Of a stretch of DNA of 64,000 nucleotides, positions 53,436 to 61,165 are shown piece by piece. Numbering within the stretch: the first letter of the stretch is position 1; each line of letters starts with the position of its first letter. The DNA comes from Flexivirga oryzae (GTDB lineage Bacteria > Actinomycetota > Actinomycetes > Actinomycetales > Dermatophilaceae): the NCBI RefSeq assembly GCF_014190805.1, contig NZ_JACHVQ010000003.1, positions 186,001 through 250,000 of the forward strand, in the 5' to 3' direction. Under the pieces are notes generated by a model. It worked only from the letters and a program-made list of their open reading frames with translations. It was not told the DNA's origin and made no database searches. The position numbers were made by a program, and so were the translations under genes.

Positions 53436-53795
53436 TCAGCCCTCGGTCCTGGCCCGGTTGGCGGCGACCATCGCGTCATACACCTCGACCAGCGCGCGGC
53501 GCTGCGCGGCGGTCAGGGACCGGTCCGCCTTCATCGCCGCACGCAGGTCGGACTCGGTCTCCTCGTCCTCCTCGAGTCGCAGATCCTCCGGGGACAGCCC
53601 GAGGGAGCGGGCGATGTTGTCCAGCACCTGCTCGCTCGGTGCCCGCAGGCCGTTCTCGATCTGCGAGAGGTAGGGGTTCGAGATGCCGACCATGCTGGCC
53701 AGTTGGCGCATCGGCAACTCGGCCAACTGCCGCTGCTTGCGGATCAGCTCGCCGAGACTGGACGGGAGGTCGTCGATCGGATCTTTCGCGGACAC
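53436..53795 (-). CDS. XRE-family regulator of the PHA module
   Basis: 119 residues from GTG 53795. The helix-turn-helix is LGELIRKQRQLAELPMRQLASMVGISNPYLSQIENGLRAPSEQVLDNIARSLGL. The acidic segment after it (LRLEEDEETESDLRAAMKADRSLT) ends in AQRRALVEVYDAMVAANR. Short XRE regulators of this pattern are associated with phasin and PHA genes in actinobacteria. It is divergent from the acyl-CoA ligase gene across about 190 bases. CTAAC-type half-sites upstream of the phasin and maoC genes may be its targets; this is inference. Confidence 0.8.
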   Translation of the reverse strand: MSAKDPIDDLPSSLGELIRKQRQLAELPMRQLASMVGISNPYLSQIENGLRAPSEQVLDNIARSLGLSPEDLRLEEDEETESDLRAAMKADRSLTAAQRRALVEVYDAMVAANRARTEG

Positions 53796-53987
53796 GAGAC
53801 CCAATCTAGCCGCCTGCCCGCGATGCCCATGACGCGCCGAATGGTGCGACGAACGGTCGGTATCCACGGTGAACGGACGGCCCGTTCTCACATCGCGGAC
53901 ATTCCTGGGGCTACTGGACAGTAGGCCGAACTCATCGGTCAAGGTGTGGGCACGGAGCCAACCGTTCGACCGCGATGGAGCCTGCCC

Positions 53988-55586
53988 ATGTCCGGACTGG
54001 ATGTTCCTCTCACCCCGCTGCGTTTTCTGGCCCGCACCGCCGAGGCCTACCCGGACAAGACCGGGGTCGTGGACGGCCCGCGCCGGTTCACCTGGCGTGA
54101 GGTCGCGGACCGGACCCAGCAGTTCGCGCGGGCCCTGCGGGCGGCCGGGCTGCAACCCGGCGAGCGGGTGGTCAGCCTGGCCTCGAACAGTGCCGAACAG
54201 GTGATGGCGCACTTCGCGGTGCCGCTCGCCGGCGGTGTGCTGGTCGCGACCAACACCCGGCTGTCCCCGCCGGAGATCGCCTACATCCTGGAGCACTCCG
54301 AGGCGCGGATCGTCCTCACCGACCCGGACGTGGCCGACGCCGCCGGGCAGGTGCTCGCCGGCAGCGGTGCGCAGCTGGTGCTGTTGCCCGCCGAGGACGG
54401 GTCGGCGGGTGACCCGCCCGACGGCTTCCGCACCTTCGACGACCTGCTGTCCGGCGGCAGCGCCGGCGACGACCTGCCCTGGACGGTCGACGACGAGACG
54501 TCGACGATCACCATCAACTACACCTCGGGCACCACGGGCCGACCCAAAGGTGTGATGTACACCCACCGCGGCGCCTACCTCAACGCGCTGGGTCAGGCCC
54601 AGCACCAGGGCTTCGACGCCGACACCCACTACCTGTGGACGCTGCCGATGTTCCACTGCAACGGCTGGTGCAGCGCCTGGGGTGTCACCGCCGCGGGCGG
54701 CACGCACGTCTGCCTGCGCGCGGTGCGTGGCCCGGCGCTGTGGGGGCTGATCGACGGCGAGGGCATCACCCATCTGGCGGGCGCGCCGACGGTGCTGTCG
54801 ATCATGGGCGACGCCGCCGAGGCGCACCCGCTGGAGACGCCGATCCGGGTGGTGACCGCGGGCGCCCCGCCGAACCCCGCGACGCTGGAGCGATTCCACG
54901 AGCTCGGTGCGCAGATCACCCACGTCTACGGGCTCACCGAGACCTACGGCCCCTACACGATCTGCGAGTGGCAGGACGCGTGGGACGAACTGAGCCCTCG
55001 CGAGCTCGCCGACAAGCTGTCCCTGCAGGGGATCGGTTCGTCGGTCGCCGAGCGCGCCCGCATCGTCACCTCCTCCGGCGAGGACGGCTCCGAGCTCACC
55101 GACGTGCCCGCCGACGGTGTGTCGCTCGGTGAGATCGTGATGCGCGGCAACACCGTGATGAAGGGCTACTTCAAGGACGAGGCGAGCACCGCCGAGTCGT
55201 TCGCGGGCGGCTGGTTCCACTCCGGTGACCTGGGCGTGCAGCACCCGAACTGGTACATCCAGGTCGTCGACCGCAGCAAGGACGTCATCATCTCCGGCGG
55301 CGAGAACATCGCCTCGATCGAGGTCGAGCAGGCCCTGCAGCGGCATCCGGCGGTGGTGGACGCCGCGGTGATCGGCGTTCCCGACGAGCGATGGGGCGAG
55401 GTACCCAAGGCGTATGTCGTGCTCCGCCAGGACGCGCAGGCGACCGAGGCCGAACTCATCGACCACGTGAAGACGCTGCTGGCCCGCTACAAGGCGCCCA
55501 AATCGGTCGACATCCGCCCGTCGCTGCCGAAGACCGCGACCGGCAAGATCCGCAAGAACGAGCTCAAGGAAGAGGCCACCTCATGA
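53988..55586 (+). CDS. Long- or medium-chain acyl-CoA ligase (AMP-forming)
   Basis: 532 residues from ATG 53988 with GGAG 8 bases upstream. The P-loop is INYTSGTTGRPKGVMYTH, the adenylate motif is HVYGLTETYGP, the hinge is WFHSGDLGVQHPNWYIQVVDRSKDVIISGGENI, and the catalytic Lys is in TATGKIRKNELKEE. It activates carboxylic acids to acyl-CoA using ATP; medium-chain or long-chain acids are typical for this branch. It starts the forward PHA operon and overlaps the next gene by 4 bases. Confidence 0.9.
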   Translation: MSGLDVPLTPLRFLARTAEAYPDKTGVVDGPRRFTWREVADRTQQFARALRAAGLQPGERVVSLASNSAEQVMAHFAVPLAGGVLVATNTRLSPPEIAYILEHSEARIVLTDPDVADAAGQVLAGSGAQLVLLPAEDGSAGDPPDGFRTFDDLLSGGSAGDDLPWTVDDETSTITINYTSGTTGRPKGVMYTHRGAYLNALGQAQHQGFDADTHYLWTLPMFHCNGWCSAWGVTAAGGTHVCLRAVRGPALWGLIDGEGITHLAGAPTVLSIMGDAAEAHPLETPIRVVTAGAPPNPATLERFHELGAQITHVYGLTETYGPYTICEWQDAWDELSPRELADKLSLQGIGSSVAERARIVTSSGEDGSELTDVPADGVSLGEIVMRGNTVMKGYFKDEASTAESFAGGWFHSGDLGVQHPNWYIQVVDRSKDVIISGGENIASIEVEQALQRHPAVVDAAVIGVPDERWGEVPKAYVVLRQDAQATEAELIDHVKTLLARYKAPKSVDIRPSLPKTATGKIRKNELKEEATS

Positions 55587-56806
55587 GCGCCGACAACCCG
55601 CTGCCGTCCGGTGACGACCTCGGGTTGGCCCGGGGTACCGACTTCTACGGCCTGCAGGACCGGTTGACCGACGACGAGCTGGCCGTCCGCGACCGGGTGC
55701 GGGCGTTCTGCGACCGGCAGGTGGTGCCGCGGGCGGCCGCTTACTGGGAGGCCGCCGAGATGCCGGCCGAGATCAAGCAGGGGTATGGCGCGCTGGGTGT
55801 CGCGGGCGGCTCCCTGCAGGGGTACGGCTGTCCTGGTTTCGGCCCGCTGCTCGAAGGGATCGTGGTGTCCGAGCTGGCCCGCGGCGACGGCAGCCTCAGC
55901 ACGCTCAACGCCGTCCACTCCGGGCTCGCGATGGCCAGCATCGGGTTGCTCGGCTCGGACGAGCAGAAACAGCGCTGGCTGCCGGACATGGCCACCTTCA
56001 CCCGCACCGGTGCGTTCGCGCTGACCGAGCCCACCCACGGTTCGGACGTCGTCAGCCTCGAGACCACCGCACACCGGGACGGGGACAGCTGGGTACTGAA
56101 CGGCGCCAAGCGCTGGATCGGCAACGGCCACCTGGCCGACGTGGTCGTGGTGTGGGCCCGCGACGACGACGGGAAGGTCGGCGGGTTCGTGGTCGAGCAC
56201 CCGGACGGCGTGCACGACCCGGTCCCGGGCTTCGACGCAACCCCGATCCGCGGCAAGACGGCCGGCCGAGGCATCACCCAGGCCCAGATCGCGCTGCACG
56301 ACGTCCGGATCCCGGCCGACAACCGGCTGGCCGGCTCCCGCAGTTTCGCCGACACCAACATCGTGCTGGCCAAGTCACGCCAAACCGTCGCCTGGGAGGG
56401 GCTCGGCCACGCGATCGGTGCGTATGACGCCGCCGTGACCTACGCGCTGCGCCGCGAGCAGTTCGGCCGGCCGATCGCGAAGTTCCAGCTGGTCCAGGAC
56501 AAGCTCGCGCACATGCTGACCGAGATCACGGCGATGCAGATGGTGTGCGGACGCCTCGCCGAGCTGCAGGCCGAGCACCGGGCGACCATCGAGCACGCGG
56601 CACTCGCCAAGCTGCAGACCGCCGCGGGCGCCCGCGCGGTGTGTGCTCAGGCGCGCGACATCCTCGGCGGCAACGGCATCCTGCTGGACCATCACGTGGC
56701 CCGCCACCACGCCGACATCGAAACCGTCTACACCTACGAGGGCACCGACAGCGTGCAATCGCTCATCGTCGGCCGCGCGATCACCGGAGTCAGTGCCTTC
56801 GCGTGA
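55583..56806 (+). CDS. Acyl-CoA dehydrogenase
   Basis: 407 residues from ATG 55583, overlapping the ligase stop. It has FAD-binding FALTEPTHGSDVVSLETTAH and WIGNGHLADVVVVWAR. The active-site region near the C-terminus is VYTYEGTDSVQSLIVGRAITG, with Glu in TYEGT, resembling the glutaryl-CoA type and the isolated acyl-CoA dehydrogenase at 14765. It would oxidise acyl-CoA to trans-2-enoyl-CoA for the hydratase downstream. A 79-base gap with possible operator half-sites separates it from maoC. Confidence 0.9.
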   Translation: MSADNPLPSGDDLGLARGTDFYGLQDRLTDDELAVRDRVRAFCDRQVVPRAAAYWEAAEMPAEIKQGYGALGVAGGSLQGYGCPGFGPLLEGIVVSELARGDGSLSTLNAVHSGLAMASIGLLGSDEQKQRWLPDMATFTRTGAFALTEPTHGSDVVSLETTAHRDGDSWVLNGAKRWIGNGHLADVVVVWARDDDGKVGGFVVEHPDGVHDPVPGFDATPIRGKTAGRGITQAQIALHDVRIPADNRLAGSRSFADTNIVLAKSRQTVAWEGLGHAIGAYDAAVTYALRREQFGRPIAKFQLVQDKLAHMLTEITAMQMVCGRLAELQAEHRATIEHAALAKLQTAAGARAVCAQARDILGGNGILLDHHVARHHADIETVYTYEGTDSVQSLIVGRAITGVSAFA

Positions 56807-56816
56807 TTTCATGACC

Positions 56817-56863
56817 GCTAACCCCTTGGCAGCTGCGGGTTTTCGGCGCACGATCAACCTAAC
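56817..56863. promoter_or_regulatory. Possible operator half-sites before the MaoC gene
   Basis: GCTAAC at 56817-56822 and CTAAC at 56859-56863 lie in the gap before the maoC start. The same words form inverted pairs in the phasin promoter (59056-59092). Shared control by the XRE regulator is conjecture. Confidence 0.35.
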
Positions 56864-56885
56864 GAGACGCAAGGACGACAACCAG

Positions 56886-57365
56886 ATGACAGACACCGAC
56901 ACACAGCTCCCGGTCCGCGTGACGATCGCCGAGCTTCCGTCGCTGGTGGGGACCACGGTCGGCACCGCCCCTGCGATCGAGGTGACCCAGGAGCGCATCA
57001 ACGCCTTCGCCGAGGCGACCGAGGACCGGCAGTGGATCCACACCGATCCGGAGCGGGCCAGATCCGGGCCGTTCGGGACGACGATCGCGCACGGCTACCT
57101 CACCCTGTCGCTCGCCTCCGCGCTGATGTGGGAGGTGCTGCAGGTGACCGACGCCGCCCAGGTGGTCAACTACGGGCTGGAGAAGGTGCGTTTCCCGGCG
57201 CCGGTGCCGGCCGGATCGCCGGTCAGCATGACCCTGGACATCGTGTCGGTCGAGCCGGTGGCCGGCGGCGTCCAGGTCCGTTACCGCGGCACGTTCACCG
57301 TGCCGGACAATTCCAAGCCGGTCTGTGTGACCGACGGACTCTTCCGCTACTACGAGGAGCAGTGA
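56886..57365 (+). CDS. MaoC-family (R)-specific enoyl-CoA hydratase
   Basis: 159 residues from ATG 56886. The hydratase-2 core is INAFAEATEDRQWIHTDPERARSGPFGTTIAHGYLTLSLAS with the catalytic Asp and His (DRQWIH). The C-terminal PVCVTDGLFRYYE closes the hot-dog fold. It should hydrate trans-2-enoyl-CoA to (R)-3-hydroxyacyl-CoA, the substrate of PHA synthase, as PhaJ does. Its stop shares one base with the phaC start (TGATG), which suits a metabolic coupling. Confidence 0.88.
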   Translation: MTDTDTQLPVRVTIAELPSLVGTTVGTAPAIEVTQERINAFAEATEDRQWIHTDPERARSGPFGTTIAHGYLTLSLASALMWEVLQVTDAAQVVNYGLEKVRFPAPVPAGSPVSMTLDIVSVEPVAGGVQVRYRGTFTVPDNSKPVCVTDGLFRYYEEQ

Positions 57366-59059
57366 TGGTCACTGACAAGAACGAGCCGGACATGCTCACC
57401 AAGATCCAGGCCAAGCTGGACCCGCTGGGGTGGACGACCGCGACGGCGTCCGCGATCGGTCAGGCGGCCCGCAACCCCGCACCGATGGCGGTCGCGGGGG
57501 TCCGGTTGATGACCGGACTGGCGACGCTGCCGTTCGCGGCCGCCGGCAAGGCGTTCTCTGTGCCGGTCGCGCCACCGATCGAGCCCAACCCGAAGGATCG
57601 CCGCTTCTCGGACGCGTCCTGGGACGAAAGCGCCTACTACTTCGCCGTCCGCCAGTTCTACGACCTGGTCTGCCGTTACGTGGACGAGGTGCTCGCGGCC
57701 GGGCACACCGACGACCTCACCGACCTGAAGGCGGCCCTCACCGCCCACCTGCTGACCGACGCGGCGGCACCCACCAATTTCCTGCTGACCAACCCGGTCG
57801 CCATGCGCAAGGCGCTCGACACGGCCGGCAGGTCGCTCGTCGACGGTGCCAAGCTGGCGTTGTCCGACCTGGTGGAGCGCAAGGGTATGCCGGAGAAGGT
57901 CGACGCCTCGGTGTTCACGCTGGGCGAGGACATGGCCGCCACCAAGGGGTCGGTGATCTACCGCAACGACCTGATGGAGCTGATCCAGTACTCCCCGCAG
58001 ACCGAGCAGGTGCACGAGATCCCGCTGCTGGCCAGCCCGCCGTGGATCAACAAGTTCTACGTGATGGACCTGGCGCCGAGCCGCAGCCTGGTCGAGTGGG
58101 CGGTGCAGCACGGCCGGACCGTGTTCATGATCAGCTACCGCAACCCGGACGCATCGATGGCCGACGTCACGATGGACGACTACCTGGAGCAGGGCGTGCT
58201 GCAGGCGATGGACATCGTCCAGGAGGTCACCGGCAGCGACACGATCGACGTGCTGTCGCTGTGCCTCGGCGGGGCGATGGCGTCGATGGCGGCGGCCCAC
58301 CTGGCGGCGCGCCAGGACACCCGCCTCGGCACGCTGACCCTGCTGAACACGATCCTGGACTACTCCGAGCCTGGTGACCTGGCGGCGTTCGTCGACCCGC
58401 AGTCGCTGGACCGCATCGACGTGCGGATGGGCGAGACCGGCTTCCTCGACGAGAACGACATGGCCCTGGCGTTCGACCTGTTGCGAGCCCGCGACCTGAT
58501 CTTCCGCTACATCCCCGAACGCTGGCTGTTGGGCAAGGCGTCGCAGCCGTTCGACATCCTCGCCTGGAACGGCGACGCCACCCGGATGCCGGCGGCGATG
58601 CACTCCAGCTACCTGCGCCTGCTGTATGGCGAGAACCGCCTGGCCAAGGACGAGATGGAGCTGGGCGGCCAGCACCTGCATCTGGGCGACGTCGACTCGG
58701 AGATCTACGTCGTCGGCGCGGTCAACGACCACATCGTGCTGTGGACCACGTCGTACAGTGCCACCCAGTTGTTCACCGGCGAGGTGCGCTACGTGCTCAG
58801 CTCCGGCGGGCACATCGCCGGGGTGGTCAACCCGCCGTCACCGAAGGCCTGGTTCGAGGCCCTGCCCGCAGGCGCCGACAACCCGGAGAGCCCCCTGGAA
58901 TGGCGCGAGGAAGCTACCCGGCAGGACGGGTCCTGGTGGGAGGACTGGATCGAATGGTCGGTCGCGCGGGCGGGCAAGCTGGTGCCGGCACCCAAGAGGC
59001 TGGGCAACCGCAAGTACAAGCCGCTGGAGGACGCACCCGGCACCTACGTGCGGCACTAA
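57365..59059 (+). CDS. phaC: Polyhydroxyalkanoate synthase, class I type
   Basis: 564 residues, near the class I length of 560-600. The nucleophile Cys300 is in LSLCLGGAM; the usual Gly before Cys-1 is Ser, a departure from the GxCxGG box. Later catalytic residues are Asp in YVVGAVNDHIVLW and His in LSSGGHIAGVVNPP. EWAVQHGRTVFMISYRNPDASM is the family signature. It polymerises (R)-3-hydroxyacyl-CoA into PHA at the granule surface. It follows maoC with a one-base overlap and precedes the phasin gene. Confidence 0.93.
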   Translation: MVTDKNEPDMLTKIQAKLDPLGWTTATASAIGQAARNPAPMAVAGVRLMTGLATLPFAAAGKAFSVPVAPPIEPNPKDRRFSDASWDESAYYFAVRQFYDLVCRYVDEVLAAGHTDDLTDLKAALTAHLLTDAAAPTNFLLTNPVAMRKALDTAGRSLVDGAKLALSDLVERKGMPEKVDASVFTLGEDMAATKGSVIYRNDLMELIQYSPQTEQVHEIPLLASPPWINKFYVMDLAPSRSLVEWAVQHGRTVFMISYRNPDASMADVTMDDYLEQGVLQAMDIVQEVTGSDTIDVLSLCLGGAMASMAAAHLAARQDTRLGTLTLLNTILDYSEPGDLAAFVDPQSLDRIDVRMGETGFLDENDMALAFDLLRARDLIFRYIPERWLLGKASQPFDILAWNGDATRMPAAMHSSYLRLLYGENRLAKDEMELGGQHLHLGDVDSEIYVVGAVNDHIVLWTTSYSATQLFTGEVRYVLSSGGHIAGVVNPPSPKAWFEALPAGADNPESPLEWREEATRQDGSWWEDWIEWSVARAGKLVPAPKRLGNRKYKPLEDAPGTYVRH

Positions 59060-59092
59060 CTCTTTGCATAGTTAGCTGACTCTTGCTAACAT
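59056..59092 (+). promoter_or_regulatory. Phasin promoter with overlapping inverted repeats
   Basis: TTGCAT (59064-59069) and TAACAT (59087-59092) are spaced 17 bases and form a good -35/-10 pair. Overlapping them, GTTAGC (59071-59076) and GCTAAC (59085-59090) are a perfect inverted repeat, and CTAAC at 59056-59060 with GTTAG at 59071 is another. Repressor binding here would block RNA polymerase. Confidence 0.65.
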
Positions 59093-59151
59093 CGTCTGCA
59101 GGAGATCGGTTCGGTACTGGATCGATCGCAACGAGAGGAACAAGAGACATC

Positions 59152-59451
59152 ATGGCTACTTCCAAGAGCAACCCGGCCGCCGACGCCGCTGCGGCGTTCA
59201 CCCCCGACCTCGAGGCAGCTTCTGCCCGCGTTCGTGAGCTGAACGAGAAGATGATCGAGGCTGCCAAGAAGAGCGGCAACCTGTCGCTGGACGCCTACGA
59301 GAAGACCCTGAAGGGCCTCGTCGACTTCGAGGAGAAGGCCGCCGGAGCCTCGCAGATCGACTTCGTCAACGCGCTGGCGACGGCCTACGCCTCGTTCGTC
59401 ACCGAGGTGAGCAACGCGTTCACGACCGCGGCGCGCGACGCCCTGAAGTGA
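59152..59451 (+). CDS. Phasin-like granule-associated protein
   Basis: 99 residues from ATG 59152. It is highly helical and amphipathic (LEAASARVRELNEKMIEAAKKSGNLSLDAYEKTLKGLVDFEEKAA, then ALATAYASFVTEVSNAFTTAARDAL). It has the size and pattern of actinobacterial phasins, which coat PHA granules and control their number and size. There is no signal peptide. It follows phaC, has its own promoter with operator-like repeats, and overlaps the next gene by 4 bases (GTGA). Confidence 0.85.
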   Translation: MATSKSNPAADAAAAFTPDLEAASARVRELNEKMIEAAKKSGNLSLDAYEKTLKGLVDFEEKAAGASQIDFVNALATAYASFVTEVSNAFTTAARDALK

Positions 59452-60635
59452 CCGCCGGGGAACGAGCCCGCACTCAGCGAGAACGCTGGGTGCAGGCTCC
59501 GACCGACGCGGCGTTCTCGATCTGGAACGGCTGGCTCGACTACGCGGGCTCCGCGCTCGCGCACTCGCGGCTGACCACCGTCGGGTTCACCGAGGACCTG
59601 CTGCACTGGTGGGAGACGGTCGCCGATCGGACCCAGCCCTCCTGGTCCACCCGGCACCGGACAGTCCGCAGCTGGCCGCAGGCCGCGCTGCTGGACTTCT
59701 CCACCTCCGAGCACGGCACGCCGACCGTGATCCTGCCTCCCCAGGCCGGACACGCGTCGACGATCGTGGACTACTCGGCGGAGCAGAGTCAGGTCCGGAC
59801 CGCGCGTGACGCGGGTCTGGAGCGGGTCTACGTGCTCTCCTGGAACCCCGCGACCGAGTTGACCGCGTCGTCGTCGATCGAGGACTTCGTCTCGATCCTG
59901 GACGAGACCGTCGAGCAGCTCGGTGGCCGGATCAACCTGGTGGGTGACTGCCAGGGCGGCTGGCTCGCAGCGATCTACGCGGCCCTGCGGCCGGAGTCGG
60001 TCGAGAGCCTGGCCGTCGCCGGGGCACCGATCGACTTCCACGCCGGTCACTCGGCCATCCAGGAGTGGGTGCGCGGCCTCAGCGCTCGCGGCGAGATGCG
60101 CTTCTACGAGAAACTCGTCGACCTCGGCCGGGGCAACCACCTGGGCGAGAACCAGATCATCGGTTTCAAGATGCTGGAGCCTCCGGAGGAGATCTCCCGG
60201 CTGGCGGCGCTGTGGGGCCACATCCACGACGACGCCTACGTCCAGCGCTACACCGATTTCGAGAACTGGTTCGCGTGGGGCCAGGACGTACCCGGTGCGT
60301 TCTACCTGTGGATCGTCGAGCACCTGTTCATCCGCAACGAGCTGATCCAGCAGAAGTTGCGGGTCGGCGGCGAGTTCGTCGACCTGGGCAACATCACCTG
60401 CCCGGTGTTCATGCTGGCCGGCACCACCGACCACATCACCCCTCCGGAGCAGATGTTCGCGCTCGCCGACCACGTCGGGACCCCGAAGCGGGAGCAGCAC
60501 CAGGAGCTGGTCACCGCCGGTCACCTGGGCCTGTTCATGGGCCATGCGGCGTTGGAAGGCGCATGGACGAACGTGTTCCGTGCGATCGCGGCGCGGAACA
60601 ACACCCGCACCAAGGAGCTCGCGCGCAAGGCGTGA
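59448..60635 (+). CDS. PhaC-like alpha/beta hydrolase with Cys nucleophile
   Basis: 395 residues from GTG 59448. The nucleophile is Cys168 in LVGDCQGGWLAA, a GxCxGG box matching PHA synthase better than esterase. Asp is in LAGTTDHITPPEQ and His in VTAGHLGLFMGHAAL. It is shorter than PhaC and lacks its N-terminal domain. It may be a second synthase subunit, as in class III or IV two-subunit systems, or an intracellular depolymerase of the Cys type. Its place after phaC and phasin favours a granule role. Confidence 0.82.
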   Translation: MTAGERARTQRERWVQAPTDAAFSIWNGWLDYAGSALAHSRLTTVGFTEDLLHWWETVADRTQPSWSTRHRTVRSWPQAALLDFSTSEHGTPTVILPPQAGHASTIVDYSAEQSQVRTARDAGLERVYVLSWNPATELTASSSIEDFVSILDETVEQLGGRINLVGDCQGGWLAAIYAALRPESVESLAVAGAPIDFHAGHSAIQEWVRGLSARGEMRFYEKLVDLGRGNHLGENQIIGFKMLEPPEEISRLAALWGHIHDDAYVQRYTDFENWFAWGQDVPGAFYLWIVEHLFIRNELIQQKLRVGGEFVDLGNITCPVFMLAGTTDHITPPEQMFALADHVGTPKREQHQELVTAGHLGLFMGHAALEGAWTNVFRAIAARNNTRTKELARKA

Positions 60636-60653
60636 GGCCCTGGGTGGTCAAGG

Positions 60654-60687
60654 CTCCCTCGTCGGCCCCGGCCGGCGGGGGAGTTTT
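60654..60687 (+). terminator. Terminator after the PHA operon
   Basis: CTCCC (60654-60658) pairs with GGGAG (60679-60683), with further GC pairing inside, then TTTT (60684-60687). It lies 18 bases after the stop of the last PHA gene and separates that operon from oriC. Confidence 0.75.
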
Positions 60688-60713
60688 CGTATGTGCCGTG
60701 AATCCCCAGTGGT

Positions 60714-61147
60714 CAATGACGAAATCGTCATTGTTCTCTGGTCAGTAGTAGTAGTCGCAACTGTGGATACTGTGGATAACTCCGGTGTGGGGCGTCATAC
60801 CGCCCGAGCAGGTTGTGGACGGCCTGTGGCCGCAGATTGTGGATAACCTCGCCGCTCGGTGGACGAAGATTGTTGTCCACAGGCTGTTCGCAACCCGACG
60901 TGGTGTGTCGGCCCAGTTGTCCACAGGGTCAGCGGTGTTGTACACCGCGTGATGTGGAGACACCAGGTGTCACATCAGTCACATCAGGAAGAATACCCAC
61001 ATGCTTGTCCACAGGGTGTGGACAAGCTGCTGCGACGGGCGGCGGATCGGCGCCCCCGTCCTGGCGCGGTCGACTCACGACACGTCGTGCGGGGGGACGG
61101 ACAAGCCTGCGCGGAGGTGCCGCTTTCCACAGGTGCTGTGGAAAGCG
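60714..61147. other. oriC: Chromosome replication origin oriC
   Basis: DnaA boxes: TGTGGATAC (60762-60770), TGTGGATAA (60771-60779 and 60838-60846), TTGTCCACA (60873-60881, 60917-60925, 61005-61013) and TGTGGACAA (61017-61025); TGTGGACGG at 60814-60822 is a weak one. Next to the first pair, CAG TAG TAG TAG (60743-60754) is a DnaA-trio run, and CAATGACGA/TCGTCATTG (60714-60733) is an AT-richer palindrome at the likely unwinding site. The segment lies 3' of dnaA. No gene is present from 60636 to 61165. Confidence 0.92.
61121..61147. promoter_or_regulatory. Perfect palindrome with DnaA-box-like arms at the dnaA end
   Basis: CGCTTTCCACAG (61121-61132) and CTGTGGAAAGCG (61136-61147) are 12-bp arms around GTG, 19 bases beyond the dnaA stop. 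Each arm contains TTTCCACA, a near-match to a DnaA box. It could terminate dnaA, bind DnaA, or both. Confidence 0.6.
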
Positions 61148-61165
61148 GTGTGTACGACGCCCGGA

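Noticed and set aside
53820..53985. Possible operator from GTGAACGG / CCGTTC near 53868-53892 between the XRE and ligase genes
   Set aside because: The pairing is imperfect and unlike the CTAAC words found at the other PHA promoters.
53796..55466. Upstream extension of the XRE frame on the minus strand (to 676 residues)
   Set aside because: It is antisense to the acyl-CoA ligase; only the last 119 residues from GTG 53795 carry a real domain.
57350..58813. A 487-residue minus-strand frame over phaC
   Set aside because: Antisense shadow; phaC has full synthase motifs.
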